Shown one piece after another: positions 17,880 to 26,717 of a stretch of DNA of 64,000 nt. Numbering within the stretch: the first letter of the stretch is position 1; the number at the start of each line of letters is the position of its first letter. The DNA is from Pseudomonadota bacterium (GTDB lineage: Bacteria; Pseudomonadota; Gammaproteobacteria; Steroidobacterales; Steroidobacteraceae), in assembly GCA_016720075.1 (NCBI GenBank), contig JADJXW010000001.1:62001-126000 (forward strand), in the 5' to 3' direction. Made by a program: the position numbers and the translations under genes. Under the pieces are notes generated by a model. The model worked only from the letters and a program-made list of their open reading frames with translations, was not told the origin of the DNA and made no database searches.

Positions 17880-18935
17880 ATGGCGGCCGATCTCCCCCGG
17901 ATGCGTGAATGGCTGGAGGCGGTGCTGGAAAAGCGCGCGCTGCCTACAGACGAAGCCCGCGACCTGCTGGTGGGTCTCACCGATACGGAGGTTCCCCCTG
18001 CGCTGGCAGGCGCGCTGCTGGCGGGGCTGCGCGCCAAGGGCGTGACGCCCGAAGAGCTGCGCGGTTTTGCGCTCGGCATGCGCTCGCTGGCGCGCCGCCC
18101 CGACATCGAGCCGAATTCCGCGGCCGTGGACATCGTCGGCACCGGCGGCGACAAGTCCGGCAGCTACAACATCTCCACCGGCGCGGCGCTGCTCACGGCA
18201 GCCGCCGGATTGCCGGTGATCAAGCACGGCAATCGCTCGGTTTCCAGCCGCACCGGCAGCGCCGATGTGCTCGAGGCGCTGGGCCTGGTGTTGCCGCTGG
18301 ATGAACAGCGCGCTGCGGCCTGCTTCGAGGCCACGGGGTTCACTTTCCTGTTCGCGCCGCATTACCACCCGGCGATGAAGGCCATCGCGCCGGTGCGCAA
18401 TGCCATGGGCGTGCGCACGGTGTTCAACATCCTGGGTCCGCTGTCGAATCCCGCCGAACCGCTGTTCCACGTGATCGGCGCCTACAACGAAGCCACTGCG
18501 CGCCTGATGGCGCAGGCGCTGGCCGGACTGCCGCTGCAGCGGGCCTTCGTGGTGCATGGTGCCGGCGGCTGGGATGAACCCACGCCGCTGGGGCCGTTCC
18601 TGCTGCTGGATGTCTCACCCGGCCAGGTGCGCGAGTCGCGTCGGTCGCCGGCCGACTACGGCATGGCGCCGTGCACGGAAGAATCGCTGAAGGGCGGCGA
18701 TGCCCAATACAACGCCGCCGCGCTGACGCGCGTGCTGCGCGGCGAGGAGCGCGGTGCGCATCGCGATGCGCTGGTGCTGAGCACCGCGCTGGCGCTGGAA
18801 GTGGCGGGAAAGGCCGGTTCCCCGCGCGCCGCGGCGCAGGTGGCCTCCGACGCCATCGACGATGGCCGCGCCAGCGCGCTGCTGGCGAAACTGGCCGCCT
18901 TCAATCGCACCGGTTCGCCCGCAGGCGGAGCATGA
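17880..18935 (+). CDS. trpD: Anthranilate phosphoribosyltransferase
   Basis: 351 residues. Transfers phosphoribosyl from PRPP to anthranilate. The PRPP-binding glycine loop DIVGTGGDKSGSYNIST and the anthranilate-site segment IKHGNRSVSSRTGSADVLEALG are intact, as is the FAPHYHPAMKAIAPVR block. Length and motif order are normal. Its stop overlaps the trpC ATG (ATGA). Confidence 0.96.
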   Translation: MAADLPRMREWLEAVLEKRALPTDEARDLLVGLTDTEVPPALAGALLAGLRAKGVTPEELRGFALGMRSLARRPDIEPNSAAVDIVGTGGDKSGSYNISTGAALLTAAAGLPVIKHGNRSVSSRTGSADVLEALGLVLPLDEQRAAACFEATGFTFLFAPHYHPAMKAIAPVRNAMGVRTVFNILGPLSNPAEPLFHVIGAYNEATARLMAQALAGLPLQRAFVVHGAGGWDEPTPLGPFLLLDVSPGQVRESRRSPADYGMAPCTEESLKGGDAQYNAAALTRVLRGEERGAHRDALVLSTALALEVAGKAGSPRAAAQVASDAIDDGRASALLAKLAAFNRTGSPAGGA

Positions 18936-19762
18936 GCCAGGATTTCCTTGCCACGATGGCCGCCAGCAGCCGCGCGCGCGTCGCCGCGGCGCGCGCCGTG
19001 CAGGCCGATGCCGAACTGTGGCGCTGGGCCGAGGCTTCGCCGCCGCCGCCGCCGCTGTACCTCTCGCCCGAAGGCTTCGATGTCATCGCCGAGGTGAAGC
19101 TGCGCTCGCCCGCCGTGGGCCAGCTGCGCGACAGCGGCGATGAAGACGTGGTCGCGCGCGTGAAGGGCTATGCGGCCGCGGGTGCGGCCGCAGTGTCCGT
19201 GCTCACCGAGCCGGAACGCTTCGAAGGATCGCTCGATCACCTGGAGCAGGCCTCGCGCGCGCTGCTCGAGGCGGGCCGCGTGCCCGCGATGCGCAAGGAT
19301 TTCCTGGTCGATCCGTACCAGGTGGCCGAGGCGCGGCTGGCCGGCGCGGGCGGCATCCTCATCATCGTGCGCATGCTCGATCGGCCGCAGCTCGATGCGC
19401 TGCTGAAGGCGGCGCGGCACTTCGGGCTGTTCGTGCTGATCGAGGCCTTCGATGCCGCGGATATCCGCATCGCCGCCGAACTGGTCGAGGCGCATGCCGG
19501 GGGGCCGCCGCTGCTGGTGGGCATCAACAGCCGTGATCTGGTTTCACTGAAGGTCGTGCCGGGTCGATTGGAAGAACTCGTTGGCCTGCTGCCGCGCGGC
19601 GTGCCGCGCGTGGCCGAGAGCGGTGTGGGCTCCCCTGAAGACGCCGCGCGCCTGGCGCGCGCGGGCTACGAGCTGGCGCTGATCGGCAGCGCGCTGATGA
19701 CCACGGATGATCCGGTGGCACTGCTCAAGGCGATGATCGCCGCCGGCCGCGGAGCGCGCTGA
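18932..19762 (+). CDS. trpC: Indole-3-glycerol phosphate synthase
   Basis: 276 residues from the ATG that overlaps the trpD stop; longer in-frame starts lie inside trpD and were rejected. The (beta/alpha)8 barrel carries the family motifs: EVKLRSPAVG (substrate phosphate and catalytic Lys strand), RKDFLVDPYQVAEARLAGA, VGINSRDL and AESGVGSPEDAARL. It closes the indole ring of CdRP. TrpC and TrpF are separate proteins here, unlike the fused enterobacterial enzyme. Confidence 0.96.
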   Translation: MSQDFLATMAASSRARVAAARAVQADAELWRWAEASPPPPPLYLSPEGFDVIAEVKLRSPAVGQLRDSGDEDVVARVKGYAAAGAAAVSVLTEPERFEGSLDHLEQASRALLEAGRVPAMRKDFLVDPYQVAEARLAGAGGILIIVRMLDRPQLDALLKAARHFGLFVLIEAFDAADIRIAAELVEAHAGGPPLLVGINSRDLVSLKVVPGRLEELVGLLPRGVPRVAESGVGSPEDAARLARAGYELALIGSALMTTDDPVALLKAMIAAGRGAR

Positions 19763-20371
19763 ATGGCATTCATCAAGATCTGCGGCATGACGGATTCGCG
19801 TGCGGTCGAGGCCGCACTGGCCGCCGGCGCCGATGCCATCGGCTTCGTGTTCGCGAAGTCGGTGCGGCAGGTTACCCCGCAGCAGGCCGCGAAGCTGGCT
19901 GCACCCGCGCGCGGCAGGGCACTGTGCGTGGCCGTCACGCTGCATCCGGATGCCGAGCTGCTGGCGCAGGTGTTCGGTGAATTCGGACCCGATGTATGGC
20001 AGAGCGATCTGGAAGACCTGCGCGCTGCCAGCATCCCCGAGGGGCTGGCCGTGTGGCCCGTGCTGCGCACGCTGCCGGGGCTGCTGACCGTATCGCTGCA
20101 GCGTCCCGACCAGCCACTGCTGTTCGAAGGGCCGCGCAGCGGCACCGGCACGGTGGCCGACTGGAGCGTCGCGCGCATGCTGGCAACGGTGCACCGGCTG
20201 ATCCTCGCGGGCGGGTTGTCGCCCACCAACGTGGCCGAGGCCATCGCCGAGGTGCGGCCGTTCGGGGTTGATGTATCGAGTGGCGTCGAAGAGGCGCCGG
20301 GGCGCAAATCCCCCGCATTGATCGAAACCTTTGTAACCACGGCGCGCGCGGCCTTCGCGCGGGTCGAGTGA
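19763..20371 (+). CDS. trpF: Phosphoribosylanthranilate isomerase
   Basis: 202 residues, Amadori rearrangement of PRA to CdRP. The catalytic Cys lies in FIKICGMTD at residue 7 and the catalytic Asp in FGVDVSSGVEEAPGRK near residue 170; the ILAGGLSPTNVAEAI phosphate-binding segment is conserved. The ATG directly follows the trpC stop by one base (TGAATG), consistent with coupling. It lacks fusions and is of normal length. Confidence 0.95.
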   Translation: MAFIKICGMTDSRAVEAALAAGADAIGFVFAKSVRQVTPQQAAKLAAPARGRALCVAVTLHPDAELLAQVFGEFGPDVWQSDLEDLRAASIPEGLAVWPVLRTLPGLLTVSLQRPDQPLLFEGPRSGTGTVADWSVARMLATVHRLILAGGLSPTNVAEAIAEVRPFGVDVSSGVEEAPGRKSPALIETFVTTARAAFARVE

Positions 20372-20388
20372 CACGATAGAGAACGAAC

Positions 20389-21639
20389 ATGAGTGCAGCA
20401 ATGGACAAGACCACCGCGAATGCGCTGCTGGCCGAACTGCTGGCCGGCCGCATGCCCGATGCGCACGGCCGCTTTGGTCCCTACGGCGGCCGCTACATTC
20501 CCGAAACGCTGGTGCCGGCCTTCGACCGGCTCGAAGCCGCGGTGAAGCGCATCCTGCCCTCGCAGGAATTCCGCGACGAGCTGGGCGCCGAGCTGCGCGA
20601 CTGGGTGGGCCGGCCCACCGCGCTGTCGCCGATGCGCAATCTCTCGCGCCGCTGGGGCGCGGAAATCTGGTTCAAGCGCGAAGACCTGGCGCACACCGGC
20701 GCGCACAAGATCAACAACGCACTGGGCCAGGCGCTGATCGCCAAGCGCATGGGCGCCAAGCGCATCGTCGCGGAAACCGGCGCCGGCCAGCATGGCGTGG
20801 CGACGGCCGCGGCCTGCGCGCGCGTAGGGCTCCCCTGCACGGTGTACATGGGAGAGGTGGACATGGCGCGCCAGGCGCCGAACGTGGGCCGCATGCGGCT
20901 GATGGGCGCCACCGTGGTGCCGGTCACCAGTGGCGATCGCACGCTGCGTGCCGCCATCGACGAAGCCTTCCGCGACTGGGTCTCCAATCCCGACGACACC
21001 TTCTACTGCCTGGGTTCGGCACTGGGCCCGCATCCTTATCCTTATCTGGTGCGCGAGCTGCAGTCCGTCATCGGCCGCGAGGCGCGCGCGCAGATCCTGG
21101 AGCGCGCCGGCGCGCTGCCCGACATGCTCGTGGCCTGCGTGGGCGGCGGTTCCAATGCCATCGGGTTGTTCCATGCCTTCCTCGGCGATGCCTCGGTGCG
21201 GATGTTCGGCGTGGAAGCCGGCGGCCGTGGAACGGGCCTCGGCGACAACGCCGCGCGCATGCCCACCGGACGTCCCGGCGTGCTGCATGGCACTTACTCG
21301 CTGCTGCTGCAGGATGAAGACGGCCAGGTGCAGGAAACACACTCGGTATCCGCGGGCCTCGACTATTCGGGCGTCGGTCCCGAACACGCGCTGCTGCACG
21401 ACATCGGTCGCGCGGAGTACATGGCCGCGCTCGACTCCGACGCGCTCGACTGCGTGAAGGAGTGCAGCACGCATGAAGGCGTGCTGCCGGCGCTCGAAAG
21501 CGCGCACGCGCTGTGGGGCGCGCGCGAACTGGCGCGTCGCCATCCCGGCAAGCGCATCATCGTGGGGCTCTCCGGTCGTGGCGACAAGGACATGCCCACG
21601 CTGCAGAACACGCTGCTGTCGCAGGGGGTTCCCTCGTGA
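20389..21639 (+). CDS. trpB: Tryptophan synthase beta chain
   Basis: 416 residues. PLP enzyme condensing indole with serine. The Schiff-base Lys is in HTGAHKINNALGQ, the AETGAGQHGVATAAA segment and the phosphate-binding CVGGGSNAIG are present, and the ECSTHEGVLPALESAHA and GLSGRGDKDM blocks near the end match TrpB1. A good GAACG-type spacer separates it by 17 bp from trpF. Its stop overlaps the GTG start of trpA. Confidence 0.97.
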   Translation: MSAAMDKTTANALLAELLAGRMPDAHGRFGPYGGRYIPETLVPAFDRLEAAVKRILPSQEFRDELGAELRDWVGRPTALSPMRNLSRRWGAEIWFKREDLAHTGAHKINNALGQALIAKRMGAKRIVAETGAGQHGVATAAACARVGLPCTVYMGEVDMARQAPNVGRMRLMGATVVPVTSGDRTLRAAIDEAFRDWVSNPDDTFYCLGSALGPHPYPYLVRELQSVIGREARAQILERAGALPDMLVACVGGGSNAIGLFHAFLGDASVRMFGVEAGGRGTGLGDNAARMPTGRPGVLHGTYSLLLQDEDGQVQETHSVSAGLDYSGVGPEHALLHDIGRAEYMAALDSDALDCVKECSTHEGVLPALESAHALWGARELARRHPGKRIIVGLSGRGDKDMPTLQNTLLSQGVPS

Positions 21640-22424
21640 GCGCCTCGACCTCCACGCCCGCGCAGAAGCTCGCCGACACGCTGCGCGCGGTGCGGCGCGA
21701 GCGCGTGGCCGTGGTGGCCTTCCTCACGGCAGGATTTCCGCGCAAGGACACCTTCGCCCGCGACCTGGCCGAGCTTGCCGCCGAGGCCGATGTGGTGGAG
21801 ATCGGCGTGCCGTTCACCGACCCGATGGCCGATGGCGTCACGATCCAGCGCTCGAGCTACGAGGCGCTGAAGCAGGGCGTCACGCTGCACTGGATCATCG
21901 ACACGCTGCGCGGCCTGCCGAAGATGAAGGCGCAGCTGGTGTTCATGGGCTATTTCAATCCCATGCTCGCCTACGGGCTGCCCAAGCTGGCCGCCGATGC
22001 GGCCGCGGTGGGCATCAGCGGCTTCATCGTGCCGGATCTTCCCATCGAAGAGAGCGGCGCCTTCGAGCAGGCCCTCGGCGCGCAGGGACTGGCGCTGATC
22101 CGCATGGTCACGCCGGTCACGCCGCCGGCCCGTCTCGAGCAGCTGTGCGCGAGCGCGCAGGGTTTCGTCTATGCAGTGTCGATGACGGGCACCACGGGCC
22201 GTTCGGTGGGCACCGGCGGCGTGTCGAAGGAAGTGCTCGATTACCTCGACAAGGTGCGCAGGCTCTCGTCCGTGCCCGTGTGCGCGGGCTTCGGCATCCG
22301 CGAGGCCTCGCAGGTGGCGGCGCTGGCGCCGCACGTGGATGGCGTGGTCGTGGGCTCGGCGATCATCGAGGCCATGGAGAAAGGGGAATCCACGGCGGCG
22401 CTGCTGAGAAAGCTGCGCGGGTGA
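21636..22424 (+). CDS. trpA: Tryptophan synthase alpha chain
   Basis: 262 residues. Cleaves indole-3-glycerol phosphate and channels indole to TrpB. The catalytic Glu lies in VVEIGVPFTDPMADG and the catalytic Asp in GFIVPDLPIEES; GTTGRSVGTGG and CAGFGIREASQV form the phosphate site. The GTG start was chosen because it overlaps the trpB stop as GTGA and matches the family's N-terminal length. It completes a single trpEGDCFBA operon, which in Xanthomonas is split into two loci. Confidence 0.96.
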   Translation: MSASTSTPAQKLADTLRAVRRERVAVVAFLTAGFPRKDTFARDLAELAAEADVVEIGVPFTDPMADGVTIQRSSYEALKQGVTLHWIIDTLRGLPKMKAQLVFMGYFNPMLAYGLPKLAADAAAVGISGFIVPDLPIEESGAFEQALGAQGLALIRMVTPVTPPARLEQLCASAQGFVYAVSMTGTTGRSVGTGGVSKEVLDYLDKVRRLSSVPVCAGFGIREASQVAALAPHVDGVVVGSAIIEAMEKGESTAALLRKLRG

Positions 22425-22428
22425 GCCA

Positions 22429-23637
22429 GTGAGGCTCAAGGTCGCCAATGCGGCGGGCCGACCCACGCTCGGCATCACGCTGCTGCTGGCGAGCCTGTCG
22501 ATGGTCTCGCCGCTGTCCACCGACACCTTCCTGCCCTCGCTGCCCACCATCGCGGAGGAATTCCACCTCACGCCCTGGGAAGTGCAGCAGATCATCACGG
22601 CCTACCTGCTGCCGTTCGCGTTCTTCGCGCTGGTGCATGGCCCGCTGTCCGATGCACTGGGGCGGCGGCGCGTGGTCATCGGCGGCCTCGTGCTCTATAC
22701 CATTGGCTCGATCGGCTGCTTTGTCGCGCCCACGTTCGGCACGCTGCTCGCCTGCCGCGTGCTGCAGGGCATGGCGGCCGGCATCGGCCCCAGCGTGTCG
22801 CGCGCCGTGGTGCGCGACCTGTTCGAAGGCGCCGCGGCGCAGAAGCTGATGAGCAGCATGGTGATGGTGTTCTCGCTGGCGCCGGCCATCGCGCCGGTGC
22901 TGGGCGGCTGGGTGCATGTGGCGCTGGGATGGCGCTGGGTGTTCGGCATGCTGGTGGTGCTGGGCATGCTGCTGCTGCTGGCCTGCGCGCTGTTCTTTCC
23001 GGAGACGCATCCGCCCTCGAAGCGCTCGCACTTCCATCCGGTGTCGCTGGCGAAGAGCTGCTGGCATGTGGCCACGGGGCCTGCGTTCTCGCTGCTGGCA
23101 TTCAGCGCGGCGCTGGCCATGTCTTCGCTGTTCATCTACATCGGCGCGGCGCCGGCCATCATCCTCGAGCAGTGGCACCTGGCCGAAACCCAGTTCCACT
23201 ACGTCTTCATTCCGATCGTGCTCGGGTTGATGTTGTCATCCTTCGCCAGTGGCCGCATCGCCGGGCGGGTCGCCCGGGTCACGCAGCTGCGGATCGGATT
23301 CGGCATGCTGGCGGTGTCGGCTGCGGTGGCCGCTGTGGCGCACCTCTTCGCGCCGCAGCTGCCCATACTGTTCATTCAGCTGTTCCTCTTCGTGCTGGCT
23401 TCAGGCGCGCAGCTCACCTATCCGGTGCTGACGCTCGAGATGATCGACATGCATCCGCTGGCGCGCGGCGCGGCCGCCTCGGTGCAGACGTTCGTGGCGC
23501 TGGGCGTGGGCGCCGTGGCGATGGGCATGATCGCGCCCGTGCTGCACGGCAACCTGGCGCTGATGGCGTGGATATCGCTGGCCGGCAGCGTGCTCGCCTG
23601 GCTGCTGTGGCGGGCGGGCTCTGCGCTGCGGCGCTAG
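22429..23637 (+). CDS. MFS transporter, Bcr/CflA family
   Basis: 402 residues with twelve hydrophobic segments. The PLSTDTFLPSLPTIAEEF motif in the first helix, the GPLSDALGRRRVV loop between helices 2 and 3 (MFS motif A) and the RAVVRDLF region are characteristic of Bcr/CflA drug-resistance exporters of the DHA1 group. It starts with GTG four bases after the trpA stop, so it is likely read with the trp operon. An export role for aromatic compounds is tempting but not supported beyond position. It faces the convergent RraB-like gene. Confidence 0.88.
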   Translation: MRLKVANAAGRPTLGITLLLASLSMVSPLSTDTFLPSLPTIAEEFHLTPWEVQQIITAYLLPFAFFALVHGPLSDALGRRRVVIGGLVLYTIGSIGCFVAPTFGTLLACRVLQGMAAGIGPSVSRAVVRDLFEGAAAQKLMSSMVMVFSLAPAIAPVLGGWVHVALGWRWVFGMLVVLGMLLLLACALFFPETHPPSKRSHFHPVSLAKSCWHVATGPAFSLLAFSAALAMSSLFIYIGAAPAIILEQWHLAETQFHYVFIPIVLGLMLSSFASGRIAGRVARVTQLRIGFGMLAVSAAVAAVAHLFAPQLPILFIQLFLFVLASGAQLTYPVLTLEMIDMHPLARGAAASVQTFVALGVGAVAMGMIAPVLHGNLALMAWISLAGSVLAWLLWRAGSALRR

Positions 23638-23981
23638 TTCTTTCGATACTCGGCGACCTTCGCCGTCCAGCCCGTGTACGCGCCCCTGTGCTGGCGCGCG
23701 ATGTCTTCGAGCTTCTCGCGCAGGCCGATCAGGTCGGACTCCACCGGATACAGCCGCTTCACGGCATGCACCAGCCACTCGGTGTCGCTGCGGCCGCGCT
23801 GCACGCGCGTGGAGAAGGCCAGGCCTTCCAGCATCAGCGTGGATCGCTCCGCCGCCTTCTGCGTGGGAAAGCGCAGCACGAAGTCGAACTGGTGCAGCTT
23901 CTCGAGGTCGCTGCCGCTCTTTTCAAGTTGCGCCAGCGCCAGGCCATCGGCCGTGGCGGTAGCCGCGGTCGCCTCCGCCAT
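23634..23981 (-). CDS. RraB-like ribonuclease E inhibitor domain protein
   Basis: 115 residues. The central part (LHQFDFVLRFPTQKAAERSTLMLEG and DTEWLVHAVKRLYP) resembles the RraB fold found in regulators of RNase E, with a charged helical C-terminus. The ATG overlaps the stop of the upstream lipoprotein gene as TGATG. In Escherichia coli RraB binds RNase E, but function here is by family resemblance only. The convergent MFS gene ends inside its stop codon region. Confidence 0.65.
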   Translation of the reverse strand: MAEATAATATADGLALAQLEKSGSDLEKLHQFDFVLRFPTQKAAERSTLMLEGLAFSTRVQRGRSDTEWLVHAVKRLYPVESDLIGLREKLEDIARQHRGAYTGWTAKVAEYRKN

Positions 23982-24544
23982 CAGTTCGCCGCCCTGGCAA
24001 CCGGATACTTGTCGAAGATGTCCGCCACGGCCTTGTCGATGGCCGGGCCCGGATCTTCCAGCATGCGGGTCGTCAGGCGGCCTTCCGCGCGACCTTCCCA
24101 GATCAGTTGCTTGCGAGCGGCGTCCACCACGTCGATGCTGGCCGTGCCCACCTGGTAGTGCAGCGTGGTCACGTCGCGTCCATACAGAGGCCACTCGGTG
24201 TAAAGCCCCAGGCGGTAGCTGTAGTAGCCGGCGCCGAGCGTCACGCGCGGCGTCGACTGCACCTCGGTGCGTTCGGTGGACGAGGCGAAGAAGTTCACCA
24301 GCAGCTCGGGCTTCTCGGCATCGAAGCGGTAGCCGCGGGCGTCCATCTCGCGGCCCACGGCGCGCTTGAAATGGCCGGTGATCAGAGTGGAATAGCCGGC
24401 GCGATCCGTGCCCGTTTCGGCGGGAAACCCATAGGTGCGGTAGCCGGTGAAATTCGCTGAGTGATCGAAGTCGGTGCGGATGCTGGGCGGCGTGGCGCAG
24501 GCGGCCAGCACCAGACCGAAAGCCATCAGGGGGACGAGGCGCAT
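23981..24544 (-). CDS. DUF4136 lipoprotein
   Basis: 187 residues from the ATG at MRLVPLMAFG, chosen because it puts the lipobox LVLAACATP in the right place. After the lipidated Cys comes a single DUF4136 domain (SANFTGYRTYGFP, EMDARGYRFDAEKPELLVNFF, AIDKAVADIFDKYP). These are small envelope lipoproteins of unknown function. It probably forms an operon with the RraB-like gene that overlaps its stop. Confidence 0.88.
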   Translation of the reverse strand: MRLVPLMAFGLVLAACATPPSIRTDFDHSANFTGYRTYGFPAETGTDRAGYSTLITGHFKRAVGREMDARGYRFDAEKPELLVNFFASSTERTEVQSTPRVTLGAGYYSYRLGLYTEWPLYGRDVTTLHYQVGTASIDVVDAARKQLIWEGRAEGRLTTRMLEDPGPAIDKAVADIFDKYPVARAAN

Positions 24545-24601
24545 GGTTGCTGCTCCTGCAGTGAAGCTCATACCTTGATCATGGGGCCGCACCCCGGCAA
24601 G

Positions 24602-25003
24602 TCAACCCGCGAGTTTTCGCGCCTGCACCTCGAACGCATTGTCCCAGTAGGGGTCCCTTCCGCGCAGCAGTTGCCACAGGCTGGAGGCCGGATACGCCAG
24701 CAGGAACAGCGGCCCCCAGCGCTCGTACTGCGCCACATGCACGCGCTCGTGCGGCCCCAGGCGCTGCAGCTCTTCGCCGCTGACCGCGAGGATCACGTTT
24801 CCGAACACGATGGCGCGGAAGGGCAGGCCATGCACGCGCGGGCCGCAGTCGGCCTGGCAGGGGCGATAGATCACTTCCAGCGCGCCGCGGTGCCATTGCG
24901 CGCGGCCACCCATGCCCAGAGGCACCAGCGCGGCCAGCAGGCCGATGGCCGAGCAGGGCAGCGCCCACAGGCGTTTGAGAAGCAACAACACTGGAACGCC
25001 CAC
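24602..25003 (-). CDS. Membrane protein with an HExxH motif
   Basis: 133 residues from a GTG six bases after the DUF4188 stop; the larger frame reads through neighbouring genes. One to two N-terminal membrane segments (LPCSAIGLLAALVPLGMG) precede a conserved GPHERVHVAQYERWGPLFLLAYPASS segment containing His-Glu-x-x-His, a zinc-peptidase-like motif. The C-terminus (LRGRDPYWDNAFEVQARKLAG) is also conserved in small proteins of this type. Peptidase activity is not demonstrated for such proteins as far as I know. The start codon is uncertain; a second GTG 12 bases downstream is possible. Confidence 0.65.
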   Translation of the reverse strand: MGVPVLLLLKRLWALPCSAIGLLAALVPLGMGGRAQWHRGALEVIYRPCQADCGPRVHGLPFRAIVFGNVILAVSGEELQRLGPHERVHVAQYERWGPLFLLAYPASSLWQLLRGRDPYWDNAFEVQARKLAG

Positions 25004-25008
25004 CGGTA

Positions 25009-25482
25009 TCAGGACTCGAGGCTCTGCATTCTTCCGGCTGCGGACTGCAGGCCCGCGCTGGCGGGCACCAGTTCTCCCGCCTTGCCCATGCCGAAGGGCG
25101 GCATGTTCACGTACACGTTCTCGTACATGCCCGGCTTCACCACATAGGATTCGTGCCACACGCCCACGCTGCCATCCGTGCCCACGGCGCGATTGAAGGC
25201 CTGCCATGCCGGCAGGTGCGAAGAATCCCGCGCCTTGGCGTACTCGAGCAGCGCTTCGTGACTGCGCCAGTACTGCACCAGGATGATGGTTCGCGAGAAC
25301 CACATCTCATGGCTCAGGAATCCCAGCTCGGGTTTCGCGTACAGCTCATTGAGCATGCGCCCCATGGCACGGTTCACCGGCAGCCATTTGTGCACGGAGA
25401 GCAGGCGGTTGATCCGCATGCCGATCAGAAGCACGGCGAACTCGCCCTGGATCCGTGCCGTCATGCGTTCGGTGTGGATCAT
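25009..25482 (-). CDS. DUF4188 family protein
   Basis: 157 residues. The MTARIQGEFAVLLIGMRIN opening, HKWLPVNRAMGRML, ILVQYWRSHEALLEYA and AFNRAVGTDGSVGVWHESY segments match DUF4188, a dimeric alpha/beta-barrel fold related to antibiotic biosynthesis monooxygenases and heme-degrading proteins. The substrate is unknown. The ATG overlaps the stop of the VOC gene (ATGA), placing it in a coupled run of five genes. Confidence 0.85.
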   Translation of the reverse strand: MIHTERMTARIQGEFAVLLIGMRINRLLSVHKWLPVNRAMGRMLNELYAKPELGFLSHEMWFSRTIILVQYWRSHEALLEYAKARDSSHLPAWQAFNRAVGTDGSVGVWHESYVVKPGMYENVYVNMPPFGMGKAGELVPASAGLQSAAGRMQSLES

Positions 25483-25895
25483 CCGGGCAGCATTTCCCTC
25501 AGGTGGATGATGTTGCCTTCCGGGTCGCAGAAATTGCGCACCCGCATGCCCGGCCCGGGCCAGACGGGCCCCGCGGCGCGGCCGCCGCATTGCTCGGCCG
25601 CGCGCTCCGCGTCTTCCAGGCTCGCCACCGTGAAGAACGGCTTGATCGCCTGCTCCTCGCGGGCCTTCGGTGGCGAGGCGATGACGATATCCCGGCTGTA
25701 CTGCTCGGGGATGGCGTGGATGATGAGCTGCGTGTCTGCGGACTTCAGAACCCGATGGTCCGCGTCGGCATGCAGCACGGTTGCGCCGAGAATGCGTTCG
25801 TAGAATGCCGATAGCCTGGCCGGGTCCTTGGCATAGAACAGCACGCCGGCCCGGGCCGGATTCGGCTTGCGCGCGGGCTGCGGGGAATCAGTCAT
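25479..25895 (-). CDS. VOC superfamily (glyoxalase/bleomycin resistance-like) protein
   Basis: 138 residues with two beta-alpha-beta-beta-beta modules. The first begins ARAGVLFYAKDPARLSAFYERILG and the second IKPFFTVASLEDAERAAEQCG, ending FCDPEGNIIHLREMLPG where Glu is a typical metal ligand. It may be a dioxygenase or resistance protein, with no substrate clue. It overlaps both neighbours by four bases (ATGA), consistent with translational coupling. Confidence 0.85.
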   Translation of the reverse strand: MTDSPQPARKPNPARAGVLFYAKDPARLSAFYERILGATVLHADADHRVLKSADTQLIIHAIPEQYSRDIVIASPPKAREEQAIKPFFTVASLEDAERAAEQCGGRAAGPVWPGPGMRVRNFCDPEGNIIHLREMLPG

Positions 25896-26254
25896 GGCTT
25901 GGATCTCCAGGGCGCCGATCGTACGTAGAAAACAGACGCTGCAGCCAGCAGCGCCAGCACAGGCAGAAGGCCGAGCATCACATCATGCCCCGCAGTGCCC
26001 GCGAACGATCCCACCGCCGCGGCGATTTCGTAGGCGAACAGCCCGAGCACCACGCCCAGCAACACCTGGCGCGGCTTCGATCGTGCCGGGTGGCAGAAGC
26101 GCAGATGCAGCAGGCCGAAGAGGATGCTCGTCGCCGGAACGCCGATTGGCCCCAGCAGTGCGCCCCACACCACGAAATGGCAGCCAAAGTCTTCGCCGCA
26201 GGGAGCGGCACCGAACGAGGCCAGGGTCCAGGCGCGCAAGGCATTGCGCTTCAC
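25892..26254 (-). CDS. Small membrane protein, four predicted helices
   Basis: 120 residues starting at a GTG that overlaps the stop of the DUF1801 gene (GTGA). Hydrophobic segments at FVVWGALLGPIGVPATSILFG, VLLGVVLGLFAYEIAAAV and LGLLPVLALLAAASVFYV are clear. Two cysteines in APCGEDFGCHF lie at the start of the first helix. No family was recognised. Its stop overlaps the VOC gene start, so it is inside the coupled operon. Confidence 0.7.
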   Translation of the reverse strand: MKRNALRAWTLASFGAAPCGEDFGCHFVVWGALLGPIGVPATSILFGLLHLRFCHPARSKPRQVLLGVVLGLFAYEIAAAVGSFAGTAGHDVMLGLLPVLALLAAASVFYVRSAPWRSKP

Positions 26255-26646
26255 TTCAGTCGCTCGAGTCGTCCCTTCCTGCGGACGATGTTCTTGTAGT
26301 CCCACTGGATGTCCCGGGCTTTTCCCAGCCACCGGGCCAGATCCTTCTTCTTCACCTGGCTGGCCGCCGTGTAACGCGCTTCCGCGGCCTTGAACTTGCC
26401 TTCGCCCTTCAGGCCATCTTCCTCGAACGACTGCCCGCTCCAGAAGAGCAGGCGGATGCATCCCTTGAGCTTGCCGTATCCCACGACCGGATTGCCGTCG
26501 AGAAACCACACAGGAGAGCCATGCCATATCCGGTTTTCGGCTTCCGGGAGGTGCCTGCTGATCTCGGCCGCCAGCAGATCGCAGATCTGGCAATCCTGCT
26601 CATCCTGGGACTGGTTGTATTCGGCTGTTTCAGCGTTGACTGGCAT
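26251..26646 (-). CDS. DUF1801 (YdhG-like) domain protein
   Basis: 131 residues. The RIWHGSPVWFLDGNPVVGY segment, KGCIRLLFWSGQSFEEDGL and ARDIQWDYKNIVRRKGR match DUF1801, a small fold related to iron-chaperone frataxin-like and YdhG proteins. The ATG at MPVNAETAEYN was chosen, since the upstream in-frame ATG adds a non-family leader. It is the first gene of the minus-strand coupled operon and starts about 70 bp from the divergent secreted protein gene, so a promoter pair probably lies in between. Confidence 0.8.
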   Translation of the reverse strand: MPVNAETAEYNQSQDEQDCQICDLLAAEISRHLPEAENRIWHGSPVWFLDGNPVVGYGKLKGCIRLLFWSGQSFEEDGLKGEGKFKAAEARYTAASQVKKKDLARWLGKARDIQWDYKNIVRRKGRLERLK

Positions 26647-26717
26647 GAGTCCGCGGGCCTTTTGCCGGGCGCCGGAAAGCACAATACTATCCGAGCCAAT
26701 CTACAACCGGGGGAACC

